59,114 nt of DNA from Candidatus Cloacimonadota bacterium (GTDB lineage Bacteria > Cloacimonadota > Cloacimonadia > Cloacimonadales > TCS61), in NCBI GenBank assembly GCA_023137125.1, contig JAGLPW010000009.1, positions 1 to 59,114 of the forward strand, read 5' to 3'. The notes below the pieces were generated by a model that had not been told where the DNA came from, ran no database searches, and worked only from the letters and a program-made list of their open reading frames with translations. The translations under genes and the position numbers were made by a program. Shown here in pieces: positions 19,953 through 29,874 of the stretch (the first letter of the stretch is position 1; each line of letters starts with the position of its first letter).

Positions 19953-21434
19953 GTGGACTTAATGAAAGACATTACCGACTTTATGTTGGAAGAATACAAG
20001 AATATATCATCTGCATTCTTTGATATATCTTCAAAAGTCGTTTCCTTTTTTAAATATATATTAATAATTTATTCAGTACCAATTATTGCATTGAATGAAC
20101 CAATCTCAACTATATCTCGGATAAAGAGATCAGATATAAACCCTATTATTTTTATTGGTATATCCATTATTGGATTATTTGTTTTAATGTATATAATTAA
20201 ACTTCGCAATGAAGCACTTTTGTATGCAAGGACTATAAATGGAGTTAGAAGATTTTTTTATGATCAAGAGTTAATGAAAATGGATGATGATGAAAAAATC
20301 ATGTTCACAAATAATTTCAATATCTTACCAACACAGAAAGAAAAACCAAGTTTTACAGATAAACAATTTTTATGGATAGTAAGAACTTTGTCAGTTATTA
20401 ATTCCTTCTATTTATTTATTGGCCTAGTGGAATGGAAGAATAATTTAACTGTAACGTTATATTTAATAAATAATTTATTCATTTCCGCAAATATTAATAT
20501 AACAAAAATAATTAAATTTATTGTAAGCCTACCAATATTCAATCTCATATATTCTTTTATTAGAAGTATTGCACTGAGTATAAAACTAGACTTGTTTACT
20601 TTTCACTATATAATACCTATCGTACTATTTTGGCTTTGGTTTCACTTCTATTTATATAGATACTACATAAAAAAAGCTGAAATCGGTTCAGATTTTTATT
20701 CACACACTATTGGTATAGATATTGATGGTGTTCTAAATGAACATGAGCAGCATTTCTGCAAAGTCTATAATGAAAATAATGAAATTTCTATTACTTCTGA
20801 TGAAATCACAAAAATGCCTGTAAATGAATGTATACCAAGTGTTACAAAATCGAGTGAAAGAAAAGTTTTTTTAGAAAAATCATATTGGCAAGAAATGCCG
20901 GTTAAAGAAAACGCAAGCAACACTATTGACGAATTGATCACTAAACTTGGTTACAAAATCAATATCTTTACGTGGAGAGAGTGGGGATTTAATAATATAT
21001 GGGCAATTAAATTTCTAAATGCAAATTTTGTTAATAAGATAAGATATTTTCTCCCATACTACTATTATGAAATATTTAAAAAAGGCAGGAAATTTAACAT
21101 AAGGAAAATAACTAGGGATTGGTTAAATAATAATAATATAAAATTTCACAAACTTACCTTTGAACAGGGTAATTTACATCATCAAGTTTCAAGTAAGAAG
21201 TATAAATATAAAAATAGATTCTATTTATCTAAAGAAAGAAAAATTAAATTTTTTGTTGAAGACAATCCCGAAAAAGCCTTTGTCCTTTCAAATATTTGCA
21301 ATATTGTTTTTTTAATGAATCATAAATATAATGAGCATAGCTACAATGAAACAATTCCCAAAGACTTACCACACAATATCATACGAGTAGATGACTGGAT
21401 ATCAATTTATAATCATCTGAATAAAATTGGCTAA
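19953..21434 (+). CDS. multi-TM protein with C-terminal HAD / 5'-nucleotidase-like domain
   Basis: N-terminal TM helices; IGIDIDGVLNEHEQHFCKVYNE (HAD motif I DxDG), INIFTWREWG, FFVEDNPEKAFVLSN (motif IV-like). True start may be ATG 19962. Confidence 0.7.
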   Translation: MDLMKDITDFMLEEYKNISSAFFDISSKVVSFFKYILIIYSVPIIALNEPISTISRIKRSDINPIIFIGISIIGLFVLMYIIKLRNEALLYARTINGVRRFFYDQELMKMDDDEKIMFTNNFNILPTQKEKPSFTDKQFLWIVRTLSVINSFYLFIGLVEWKNNLTVTLYLINNLFISANINITKIIKFIVSLPIFNLIYSFIRSIALSIKLDLFTFHYIIPIVLFWLWFHFYLYRYYIKKAEIGSDFYSHTIGIDIDGVLNEHEQHFCKVYNENNEISITSDEITKMPVNECIPSVTKSSERKVFLEKSYWQEMPVKENASNTIDELITKLGYKINIFTWREWGFNNIWAIKFLNANFVNKIRYFLPYYYYEIFKKGRKFNIRKITRDWLNNNNIKFHKLTFEQGNLHHQVSSKKYKYKNRFYLSKERKIKFFVEDNPEKAFVLSNICNIVFLMNHKYNEHSYNETIPKDLPHNIIRVDDWISIYNHLNKIG

Positions 21435-21437
21435 CTC

Positions 21438-23111
21438 ATGAAAAAAGAGATCTTATTAATTGAACCTAATTATAGAAATAAATATCCACCTTTAGGTTTG
21501 ATGAAAATTAGTGCTTACCACAAACTAAAAGGTGACAATGTAACTTTTTATAAAGGTTGTTCAAAAAAACTACAAGCTAAAAAATGGGATAGGATTTATG
21601 TTGCAACGCTGTTTTCATTTTATTGGAAACAAACAATAAAAACAATTAATTTTTATAAACGCTGTGAAATAAAGACAAAGAACTTCTTTGTCGGTGGTAT
21701 TCTCGCAACGACAATGTTTGATGAACTATATAAAGAAACAGGAATTAAACCCGTTAAAGGACTTCTTGATAAGCCCAATGATCTTGGTAAAAAAGATGAA
21801 ATTATTATTGATAAACTCACACCTGATTATGATATTTTGGAAACCATTGATTATGTTTATCCAACGAATAACTCCTATATTTCGTATATGACTCGAGGTT
21901 GTTGCAATCATTGTAAATTCTGTGCAGTTCCTTACCTTGAACCTGCCTATATTGATTATATCCAACTGAAAGATCAAATTAAAGATATCAATAACCGTTA
22001 CGGTGAGAAAAGAGACTTATTATTGATGGACAATAATGTTTTAGCCTCTAAACAATTTGATAAGATCATTGATGAAATTTTAGAATTAGGTTTTGAGAAA
22101 GGAGCAAAGTACAGATCTCCCAATTTATTCGAAATATATTATAATAGATTATCAAAACATTATAGTGATATTGCTGCGGAAAATAAGATTAAAAGTCTAT
22201 TGAATGAATTTTCACAAACAAGATTGAAAAAGAAAGTTGTATTAGGAGAATTCCAATCATACATTTCTGAATTTGGATTATTGGATGATGATAATAAAAA
22301 ATATGGTAAACGATTTTTAACAAAATTACATTCAGCTTATCCGCATTTAAATCCAATTTATGAAAAGTATAGAAATAAAGCTCCTAGAAATAGATTCATA
22401 GACTTCAATCAGGGTATTGATGCTCGTCTTTTAACGCAAGCAAAAATGAAACGATTATCTGAAATTAATATAAAGCCTCTTCGTATTGCATTTGACAACA
22501 TAAAAGATAAAGATATATATAAGGAGAAAATTAGATTAGCTGCTGAATTTAGCATAAAAGAATTATCAAATTATGTCCTTTATAATTTTATAGATACGCC
22601 TAAAGATTTATATGATAGGTTAAAAATTAATATAGATCTTAATGAAGAACTTAATTTGAGAATTTTCTCATTTCCTATGAAATATATACCAATAACAGAT
22701 AAAGATCGTACCTATATAGGAGAACATTGGAATAGAAAATACTTAAGAACTATTCAAGCAATTCTTAATGTTACTCATGGTGCAGTGATGCCCAGACAAG
22801 ATTTTTTTGAGAAAGCTTTTGGGAAATCTTTTAATGAGTTTGAAAAATTATTATTGATGCCAGAAGATTATATAATATATAGGGCTTATTCAAAAGAGAA
22901 ATGTCTAACTGATGAATGGTGGAATCGAATTGAATCCATCAGAAGTAAATGTAATGGAACTTTTGATATGGCTCTTGAAGTTATCTATTCAAATGATTTC
23001 AAAAATATACCTACAAAAGAAATTGATGTCTCTGTTCATGATCTACTAGAGCATTATAAAAATAGAGTAAAGCTTTCAGATTTCAATAACTGGAAGGAAA
23101 TGAGAAAATAA
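21438..23111 (+). CDS. radical SAM protein with N-terminal B12-binding-like domain
   Basis: N-term ILLIEPNYRNKYPPLGLMKISAYHKLKGDNV; SYMTRGCCNHCKFCAVPYLEP contains CxxxCxxC; starts 4 nt after previous gene. Confidence 0.85.
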   Translation: MKKEILLIEPNYRNKYPPLGLMKISAYHKLKGDNVTFYKGCSKKLQAKKWDRIYVATLFSFYWKQTIKTINFYKRCEIKTKNFFVGGILATTMFDELYKETGIKPVKGLLDKPNDLGKKDEIIIDKLTPDYDILETIDYVYPTNNSYISYMTRGCCNHCKFCAVPYLEPAYIDYIQLKDQIKDINNRYGEKRDLLLMDNNVLASKQFDKIIDEILELGFEKGAKYRSPNLFEIYYNRLSKHYSDIAAENKIKSLLNEFSQTRLKKKVVLGEFQSYISEFGLLDDDNKKYGKRFLTKLHSAYPHLNPIYEKYRNKAPRNRFIDFNQGIDARLLTQAKMKRLSEINIKPLRIAFDNIKDKDIYKEKIRLAAEFSIKELSNYVLYNFIDTPKDLYDRLKINIDLNEELNLRIFSFPMKYIPITDKDRTYIGEHWNRKYLRTIQAILNVTHGAVMPRQDFFEKAFGKSFNEFEKLLLMPEDYIIYRAYSKEKCLTDEWWNRIESIRSKCNGTFDMALEVIYSNDFKNIPTKEIDVSVHDLLEHYKNRVKLSDFNNWKEMRK

Positions 23112-23118
23112 AATAATA

Positions 23119-24096
23119 TTATGTAGTTTTCATATAGGAAAAAACAATATCCTCAAACATAAAGTGATTAAAAGATTTTATTCTCCCCCACATCCATATC
23201 CACACGGATATCAGATTCGATATTATCTGAGCAAATATCTCCCTTGTCATTTCAGGGAATATTTGTTTATCCCAATTAGTTGGATCATTAATTGGGAAAA
23301 GTAAGAGTGACCTTTCTTTTGTTTGAATGCACAGATCTATCATATATTCCATTAAACCTCTCTCAGAGATCAAATAAGGCTTTATTTCATCACAATGGGA
23401 ACTATTTGTCACATTGAATCTAATTTGCTTAGATAATGCATTTGGTGGTTTCTTATCCTTTTTCCGTTTTACTTCTATGATGCTTTCTTTAATTGCGATC
23501 GGATTGACAGCATTTTCCCATAATTGTTCAATTTGACCATGTAATTTATCTGTGTAATATTTGCCATTTCTAGGTTTTGTTTTATCTTTAGCTGAAGGTG
23601 GATCATCTCGTAGATCACAATGCATTGGAACATGTGCATCAACAATATAATGTGATATCATTAAGTACTGATACATGATCTGTTGCATTGTACATCGATC
23701 ATTGTATCTTCTCAACTTATCCATATCAGAAATAACACGTGCTAAGTGATCAACCTTATAGGGGAGACCACCTCCACCAGAAGCACGATAGTAATCCTTT
23801 TTATGAATTTCCTTAGCAAAGGAACTGCTTTGTGGGAATTCCCGTTCAGTAAAAAGTTTAAATGTATGATATTGAGATTTATCATTTAGTATATCATCCG
23901 GAGCCCATGAAGCTTCACTTATTATGTCTTTATAGTGCATAAGCATTCTTTGAAGTATTTTCCCTTCTCGTCGGATCTTAGTAATCGTTTTAGAAGCTGC
24001 TTTTTTATTTGATCTTGGATAATGAAGATTACCTAAACCAACATATAGAAACTCAATTCCTTTCATTGCAAGATAAATATGAGTGTTATGCTTCAT
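23119..24096 (-). CDS. zinc-dependent phospholipase C / S1-P1 nuclease-like hydrolase
   Basis: KHNTHIYLAMKGIEF start, DHLARVISDMDKL, YLMISHYIVDAHVPMHCDLRDD, KLHGQIEQLWE metal-ligand spacing. Confidence 0.65.
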   Translation of the reverse strand: MKHNTHIYLAMKGIEFLYVGLGNLHYPRSNKKAASKTITKIRREGKILQRMLMHYKDIISEASWAPDDILNDKSQYHTFKLFTEREFPQSSSFAKEIHKKDYYRASGGGGLPYKVDHLARVISDMDKLRRYNDRCTMQQIMYQYLMISHYIVDAHVPMHCDLRDDPPSAKDKTKPRNGKYYTDKLHGQIEQLWENAVNPIAIKESIIEVKRKKDKKPPNALSKQIRFNVTNSSHCDEIKPYLISERGLMEYMIDLCIQTKERSLLLFPINDPTNWDKQIFPEMTREIFAQIISNLISVWIWMWGRIKSFNHFMFEDIVFSYMKTT

Positions 24097-24170
24097 GTTT
24101 CCCTCTCCTTAACATTTATTATGTTCTAATTAAAATGCTCTGTCTCTTTTGTAAAATTCCATAATTTTTC

Positions 24171-24476
24171 CTAAATAATCTTCACTACTTTCATCAAAAC
24201 ATCAATCCCGGCATTAACAGCATTTTCAACAGCTTTCTTTTTCATAACCTTAATTGCCAGCATTTGATCCTGCATTTTTAGCATATTTTGTCTCAGTTTG
24301 GTTTCGTATTCTTCGTTGGTAAAGTCACCGGTTATGTAGTAATTCGTAATTTTGGCTAAAGCCTGCTTGTTTTCTTCTAATACATGCAGTAGGTAACCTT
24401 TAACTTTATTTACATCCTTTTTAAAGGACTTCAGCATGGTATCGTACAACTCCTGAAATATTTGTTCAAAATCCAT
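24171..24476 (-). CDS. hypothetical helical protein
   Basis: 101-aa ORF in reverse-strand gene series. Confidence 0.5.
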   Translation of the reverse strand: MDFEQIFQELYDTMLKSFKKDVNKVKGYLLHVLEENKQALAKITNYYITGDFTNEEYETKLRQNMLKMQDQMLAIKVMKKKAVENAVNAGIDVLMKVVKII

Positions 24477-24485
24477 ATCGTACTC

Positions 24486-24908
24486 CTATTTTTTGGCAGC
24501 TTCTGCTACAGCAAGAGCATAAAATTGTTCGCGTATTGTGCTCCAGTCTACATCAATTAGAGAGTTTTTGTAAGCATCATTCTTTTTGTGTGCTGCTTTA
24601 TATTCCAGCCAGTTCTGCAGAATATGTTCAGAGATCTTAATAGACTCTTCATTTTTCGGTCTCATTTTATTCTGCATTATCAAAGAACGTAGTTCAATTT
24701 CAATTTCGATGTAGTTGCTTGAAGATTTTTCGTACAACCTTTCATCAGGTTCTTCCTCGAGAAGTGTAATGAAAAAGATATCTACTCTTCTTGAAATTTT
24801 GATAATTCTAAAAGTTGTGTCTCGATCATAATCAGCAACTTGATTGAATACGCAGGATGAGATCATTAAAATTGAGATTAATAAAATTAGTATTTTAGTT
24901 TTTTCCAT
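24486..24908 (-). CDS. hypothetical lipoprotein
   Basis: LLISILMISSCVFN lipobox-like N-terminus, 9 nt upstream of next gene. Confidence 0.6.
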   Translation of the reverse strand: MEKTKILILLISILMISSCVFNQVADYDRDTTFRIIKISRRVDIFFITLLEEEPDERLYEKSSSNYIEIEIELRSLIMQNKMRPKNEESIKISEHILQNWLEYKAAHKKNDAYKNSLIDVDWSTIREQFYALAVAEAAKK

Positions 24909-24973
24909 AACTCCTCCTTATAAAACAAATTAGTTATTTTTTTCATTCATTGCATCACTAATTATCTTATTTT

Positions 24974-26056
24974 CTAAGCCAAAATTAAACCATGCTTAGG
25001 TAATAAGGATCTCAATACGTAATTTCTATGTTTTCTAGCAGCTTCATAAAACAAATAGTGATGTGTTTTCTCAATTTCAGCTTTTCTTAAATTCTTCTTT
25101 TCTTGCTTTGTGATTTTCCATGTTCTTTCATCATATCCGATCTTTTTGTCCTTATCGGAAGCATTAAACAACATATTATATGAGATTGCTTCTTTCCATT
25201 TTTTTATCCGCAGTTTCTTTTCTCCTTCTTGCTCTAATATGCTCTTAATTTCTGCAGAAATTGAATTCCATTCAACAGCTTTTTGTATATCACCTTTTCC
25301 TGGATTGTTCATTACGAATTGTTTAAAATATCGATGTAATTGCTCACAAGCTTCTAAGAAATCTTCGGAATTAGTTCTTTCTACTTTCTTTCTCCTACCT
25401 TTTTCATATTTATATTCCCATTTCAAATATGGTTTATCAGGAAAAGTAGCAACTGCTCCATGTCCCATCGGTATTGTTTCAGCTAAACTTGACATTAACC
25501 TTTTAATAAATCCGACCTTTCTTTTCTGGTTTCGTATTTTTGTACTTGAGTTTTTTTCAAAAGTATGGATACTATTATCTTTAACTCTGTTTAATGATGT
25601 ACTTTTACCTATGAATCCGTAGTGTGCAAATGTATCTGCAAAAACATGGGCTGTAATTCCACAAAGGTATGGTCCAATATTCTTTTTCTTATGCACTAGT
25701 GCATGTTCAAGTATAGCATCTGCTGTTTTGCTGTTTTTTTCACAGATCATTCTTTTAGTAAAATTCTTTGCGTCTTTATTATCTCCTGGTAGAAAATGGA
25801 AAGCAACCCAAACACGCCATTGATCCTCCTCAAATGCATTTTTCAGATCAAGAGGTTTGTGCGATGTCATTGTTGGAAGTATCGCAGATTTTTCCTTTTT
25901 AAAAATAATTGTTCCATCACCTAGAGCATCATCAACAAATTGTGAAGAATACGCAATTATATTTGCAGTTTCTTCATTTATCCCTGCTGCTCTACATAAA
26001 CAATAAACTCCATAAAAATGCATATCTTTTTGCATAATTTTCCTCCATTTGTACAA
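24974..26056 (-). CDS. DUF6765-like protein
   Basis: DMHFYGVYCLCRAAGINEETANIIAYSSQFVDDA and CGITAHVFADTFAHYGFIGKS resemble DUF6765-type proteins. Confidence 0.6.
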   Translation of the reverse strand: MYKWRKIMQKDMHFYGVYCLCRAAGINEETANIIAYSSQFVDDALGDGTIIFKKEKSAILPTMTSHKPLDLKNAFEEDQWRVWVAFHFLPGDNKDAKNFTKRMICEKNSKTADAILEHALVHKKKNIGPYLCGITAHVFADTFAHYGFIGKSTSLNRVKDNSIHTFEKNSSTKIRNQKRKVGFIKRLMSSLAETIPMGHGAVATFPDKPYLKWEYKYEKGRRKKVERTNSEDFLEACEQLHRYFKQFVMNNPGKGDIQKAVEWNSISAEIKSILEQEGEKKLRIKKWKEAISYNMLFNASDKDKKIGYDERTWKITKQEKKNLRKAEIEKTHHYLFYEAARKHRNYVLRSLLPKHGLILA

Positions 26057-26090
26057 TTATTACTTATATTATTTACACATAACCTAATAA

Positions 26091-26408
26091 TCATTCGAAC
26101 GGTCGCGCAATAAAAACGTAAAAGCATAATAATGGCCAAAAATAAATAAAAGGAATTTTTAATTTTGGAGCAATCACTAATTTTCGGTTAAGCAAACGTC
26201 TAAAAACTAACTCAGCGAGAAATCCACTTAACAAAGCCTCAATGGCAAACACTCTATCAGAAACAGCAGATAATCCTAAAATGAGCCGTACTGAAATCCC
26301 AATCACAACCAGAAAAGCACCTCCGATCAACAAAAACAAAGCTCCCCAATATGGATAAATTAAGAAGGTTGTCTTTAAACTTTTTTCCTTTGAATTGTCG
26401 ACATTCAT
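26091..26408 (-). CDS. small multi-TM membrane protein
   Basis: 105 aa, three hydrophobic segments. Confidence 0.55.
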   Translation of the reverse strand: MNVDNSKEKSLKTTFLIYPYWGALFLLIGGAFLVVIGISVRLILGLSAVSDRVFAIEALLSGFLAELVFRRLLNRKLVIAPKLKIPFIYFWPLLCFYVFIARPFE

Positions 26409-26427
26409 TTATCACCTCCAGATATCA

Positions 26428-27180
26428 TTAATATTCCCAACACATTATTGCAAGCATTGCAATCTGTTCTTCAACAATAGGACCATATTGATTCATTACT
26501 TCATCGACTAATTGACCCATTGAATGATCTGTTTCTATCAGCATGTTAATAATCGGTAAAATTTGTCGTATCTGATTACGATTTTCTGTGCCAGTAGTCT
26601 TAAATAGGCTCCAGTTTCCATTCGCTGCGTAAGGTAATACCTTTGCAAGCCATAATAACTCATTACCCATCAGATATAAATCTACCGAACCGCTACCGAT
26701 ACTATTTGCTACATCACGAGCCTGCTCCATAGTTGCTCCCATTCCCAGAGCACTCTCATAACCTCTGTCATAATCTTTTTGAGCAAAGGAGCTTAAAGCA
26801 CTGGAAACAAGCTTGTTTCCTAGATATTCAGTATATCTAATTACGGTACAATCTTCAACAAAATATGTTCTGTTTTGTTGAATGTACTCAACCAACTCAG
26901 AAGGGTTAGATAGTGGATTTGCAAGAAAGTAAACACGACCTATGATTTGTGCTATCTGCTTTAAACATTCAGAGCAGAATGATTGCTTTACTACAACCTG
27001 ATATTCATGAACCTTTTTTTTGGGAACTTCTAAAGTTTCAATCTCTTCTTTTATTACTTTACTACATTCCAAACAAAGAATTTTATATCCTGAAGAAACC
27101 GAAACTGTTTTTTCTGTACACCCAATTGTGAAAATAAGTAGCAATACAATCCCTAACATAATCCTTGATTTGTTACACAT
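26428..27180 (-). CDS. lipoprotein with paired CxxC motifs
   Basis: LLLIFTIGCTEK lipobox; CLECSKV...CSECLKQ zinc-ribbon-like cysteines. Confidence 0.6.
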   Translation of the reverse strand: MCNKSRIMLGIVLLLIFTIGCTEKTVSVSSGYKILCLECSKVIKEEIETLEVPKKKVHEYQVVVKQSFCSECLKQIAQIIGRVYFLANPLSNPSELVEYIQQNRTYFVEDCTVIRYTEYLGNKLVSSALSSFAQKDYDRGYESALGMGATMEQARDVANSIGSGSVDLYLMGNELLWLAKVLPYAANGNWSLFKTTGTENRNQIRQILPIINMLIETDHSMGQLVDEVMNQYGPIVEEQIAMLAIMCWEY

Positions 27181-27296
27181 TTCATCAATTCTCCTTTTTT
27201 TTCATTTCTCTTCAATGTTTTAATTTTCTTTGACATAATTCCCCTCCAATTGTACTTTTTCATACTTATACTATTTACACTTAACCTATAAACTAA

Positions 27297-28505
27297 TCAA
27301 GGTCTGAATACTCTGGTCTCATCTGACTTTGATAATTTCTTTTCTAGAAAATCTTTTGTATAATCTGGTTTATTGAGAATTACTGTGCTGCAATTATTAT
27401 ATATATCCGGATGCCATTTCCGAAGACTAACATCTAGAAGTGAAGCTCCATGATACATTAAACAATCAATTTCCACATCATTAAATCTATCTAGATCTGT
27501 CCGAATTCTTGAAATTAATTTTACTATATCAACGTCATATCCAATATCATCTGGAATTGCATTCATCGTATCTGGTATTACTTCTTCACTTGAGCTATAT
27601 TCTCTGTAATGTTTGCATGTTTTCTCAGCTAAAAAAATAACACCTTTAATCTTGTCTTTCATACAATTCTCTTTTTCGTTTTTCTTTATTGTCAATCTAT
27701 CAACAAAATAACTTCGTTCCTTCCTAGTCTTTAGATCCATAACTAAAAAGAATATTCTTTTAAATTGATTGAATAATCCTAGTTTTTTCTTTGTTGAACT
27801 AAATACTTCTATAGTATCACTTACAATATTCAGGGTGTTAAGCTTGCCTAAATATTCTTTAGCACTGAAAATCCCGGTATTATCATACACTCCACCATCA
27901 ATTAATTGAATCTTTTTTGCTACGTTGTCTTTTATAGGAAAATTGTATTTTTTCTTTTTAATTATTTCCGGAGAAACTAAACCGGGAAATGCCATACTTG
28001 AATGAACTGCTTTGCTGATTGATATTTTATCAGTCATGTTAGAGTAATCGTGATCAAATCCTCCAAATTTATCTTGAGTAAATATCCATCTTCTTCCTTG
28101 ATTTATGTCAGTTGCATTAATAATACTTGTTAATTTATTAGATAACTCCGACATTTTCTTTTTATGATATAGTTGATTATCTAACATTTTTTTTACAGAC
28201 TTTGATTTTATGGTAAAAGCAGTATGAAGTAATGCATTATTTCTAAAATCACCTTTAATCATCTTAATAATTGGTTTTTCTATTAATCTAATAAAATCTT
28301 CTTCTGATTTTATCTTATCAAAATGTAACGAAATTAAAGCATTTAAAATACTTCCACCAGAAGCTGAACTAATAACTCTTATTTTATCAAATAAATTCAA
28401 TTTAACTAAATGTTTTGCTACTCCTAAGTGAAACAATGTTGCTCTAAATCCTCCCCCGGATATCATCAAATTGATGTTCATTGTATTAAACTGCAAATCT
28501 TTCAT
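27297..28505 (-). CDS. patatin-like phospholipase
   Basis: NLMISGGGFRATLFHLGVAKHL (oxyanion GGG), VISSASGGSILNAL (GxSxG-like nucleophile), QLIDGGVYDNTG (catalytic DGG). Confidence 0.9.
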   Translation of the reverse strand: MKDLQFNTMNINLMISGGGFRATLFHLGVAKHLVKLNLFDKIRVISSASGGSILNALISLHFDKIKSEEDFIRLIEKPIIKMIKGDFRNNALLHTAFTIKSKSVKKMLDNQLYHKKKMSELSNKLTSIINATDINQGRRWIFTQDKFGGFDHDYSNMTDKISISKAVHSSMAFPGLVSPEIIKKKKYNFPIKDNVAKKIQLIDGGVYDNTGIFSAKEYLGKLNTLNIVSDTIEVFSSTKKKLGLFNQFKRIFFLVMDLKTRKERSYFVDRLTIKKNEKENCMKDKIKGVIFLAEKTCKHYREYSSSEEVIPDTMNAIPDDIGYDVDIVKLISRIRTDLDRFNDVEIDCLMYHGASLLDVSLRKWHPDIYNNCSTVILNKPDYTKDFLEKKLSKSDETRVFRP

Positions 28506-28598
28506 AAATACTCCTCAATTTTCTAATTCTCAAACCTAAGTATGAAAGGGATATTGTCCCCGCAAACTGGTCCAAACTTAAGGTGCAAACTATGTAAA

Positions 28599-28725
28599 TT
28601 TATTCTCCCCACATCCATATCCACACGGATATTAGATTCGATATAATCTGGGCAAATATATCCCTTGTCATCTCTGGGAATATTTGTTTATCCCAATTAG
28701 TTGGGTCATTAATTGGGAAAAGTAA
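28599..28725 (-). pseudogene. truncated duplicate of the 3' end of the 23119-24096 hydrolase gene
   Basis: 28599-28725 nearly matches 23177-23304 (tattctcccc(c)acatccatatccacacggatat..ttatcccaattagttgg.tcattaattgggaaaagtaa). Confidence 0.85.
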
Positions 28726-28788
28726 AGCACTCTGCAAAGGCTGGATGGTGGTCTTCTACATACCCTTTTTAAGTGATTCTGCGCCTTA

Positions 28789-29226
28789 CTAGGATAGCGT
28801 TGAAATCAGTATCCATCCGCAAAAAACTGAAGCATAGATAATAGCACCTGCAATTCCCTCACGAATAAAACCAAGAATTGGCTTTGGTTCTCCTAGAAAT
28901 TGACCAGTATCCTTGCTCAATTTTAGCGTTTTTTCTAAATTTATTGCTATTTTCTTTAACTCATAGCAGCGTTGAGTTCCTCTCAGTTCATAAATAAATA
29001 ATCCAAAAGTTACAATCGCTCCAAAAATACCTATTGGAAATAAGTATGTATTTAACTTGTTAGTGTTTAATAGCAATATCACATTGCAAAAACCTGAAGC
29101 AAAAGGAAGAAGTGCTAATAATTTTGCTCTAAAACTGTGTATGTTGTGATATGTTCGGCATACTTCTTCATATAGCTTTATATAGTTGTTATCCATGTCA
29201 AATCCTCCATTTCTTACACCTAACAT
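28789..29226 (-). CDS. small multi-TM membrane protein (SLATT-like architecture possible)
   Basis: YEEVCRTYHNIHSFRAKLLALLPFASG...; paired TM segments. Confidence 0.5.
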   Translation of the reverse strand: MLGVRNGGFDMDNNYIKLYEEVCRTYHNIHSFRAKLLALLPFASGFCNVILLLNTNKLNTYLFPIGIFGAIVTFGLFIYELRGTQRCYELKKIAINLEKTLKLSKDTGQFLGEPKPILGFIREGIAGAIIYASVFCGWILISTLS

Positions 29227-29258
29227 TGTAATAGGATTAATGGCAACTTCCTTTTATT

Positions 29259-29540
29259 TTAGTATTTTTCCCAGTTATCACTAATCCATTTTTTAACATT
29301 TTCTTGACTTCTTATGCTACCAGGAAGTTCATTATTAATTAGCCTTTCTATTTTTAAACCTGAAGCTTTTTTTTTTAACTTCCATTTCTTAGCTAATTTA
29401 TTTATAAGATAAATAACTTCATAACCTTCTTTTCTATTAAACAAAGTGCTATCAGGTTCTCCTGTTATTTCCGGGTCATCATTACCGTACACAGTCCAAC
29501 TATATTCATATTTTAAATCACTTTTACTCAATAAATTCAT
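29259..29540 (-). CDS. hypothetical protein
   Basis: 93-aa ORF in reverse-strand gene series. Confidence 0.4.
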   Translation of the reverse strand: MNLLSKSDLKYEYSWTVYGNDDPEITGEPDSTLFNRKEGYEVIYLINKLAKKWKLKKKASGLKIERLINNELPGSIRSQENVKKWISDNWEKY

Positions 29541-29554
29541 AACTATACCTCCAA

Positions 29555-29767
29555 TTATCCCAAGTTATTATTTTTTGATTTGTCAGGATTAGAAACCGGA
29601 GTTTCTATGCCATTAATTTTACGAATGTGATAATTTTCATAATTTCCATTTTTGATTTCTTTAACAAATTGCTTATCTGTCATATCCCGTTTATTAAAGT
29701 TATCATGAAATTTTTTGTTTCTACCAGTTTCTGTCTCCTCTGTAACACTTACCCTTTTTCTAGCCAT
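29555..29767 (-). CDS. hypothetical small basic protein
   Basis: 70-aa ORF upstream of 29259-29540 on the same strand, 14-nt gap. Confidence 0.4.
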   Translation of the reverse strand: MARKRVSVTEETETGRNKKFHDNFNKRDMTDKQFVKEIKNGNYENYHIRKINGIETPVSNPDKSKNNNLG

Positions 29768-29874
29768 TTTTTTTCCTTTTTTGTTTTGTTCCTATAATAA
29801 TTAGGAATTTAATTATACTCGTTCGGAATATCTAATCCTTACCCTTTGTTGTATTTAAAGAACATTCCTATTAA

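Noticed and set aside
21438-23111. Radical SAM protein as a prokaryotic viperin
   Set aside because: It has an N-terminal B12-binding-like region and about 557 aa; viperin-type sequence features were not recognised.
25110-25622. 170-aa plus-strand ORF
   Set aside because: Antisense shadow of the DUF6765-like gene with Phe/Ser-rich translation.
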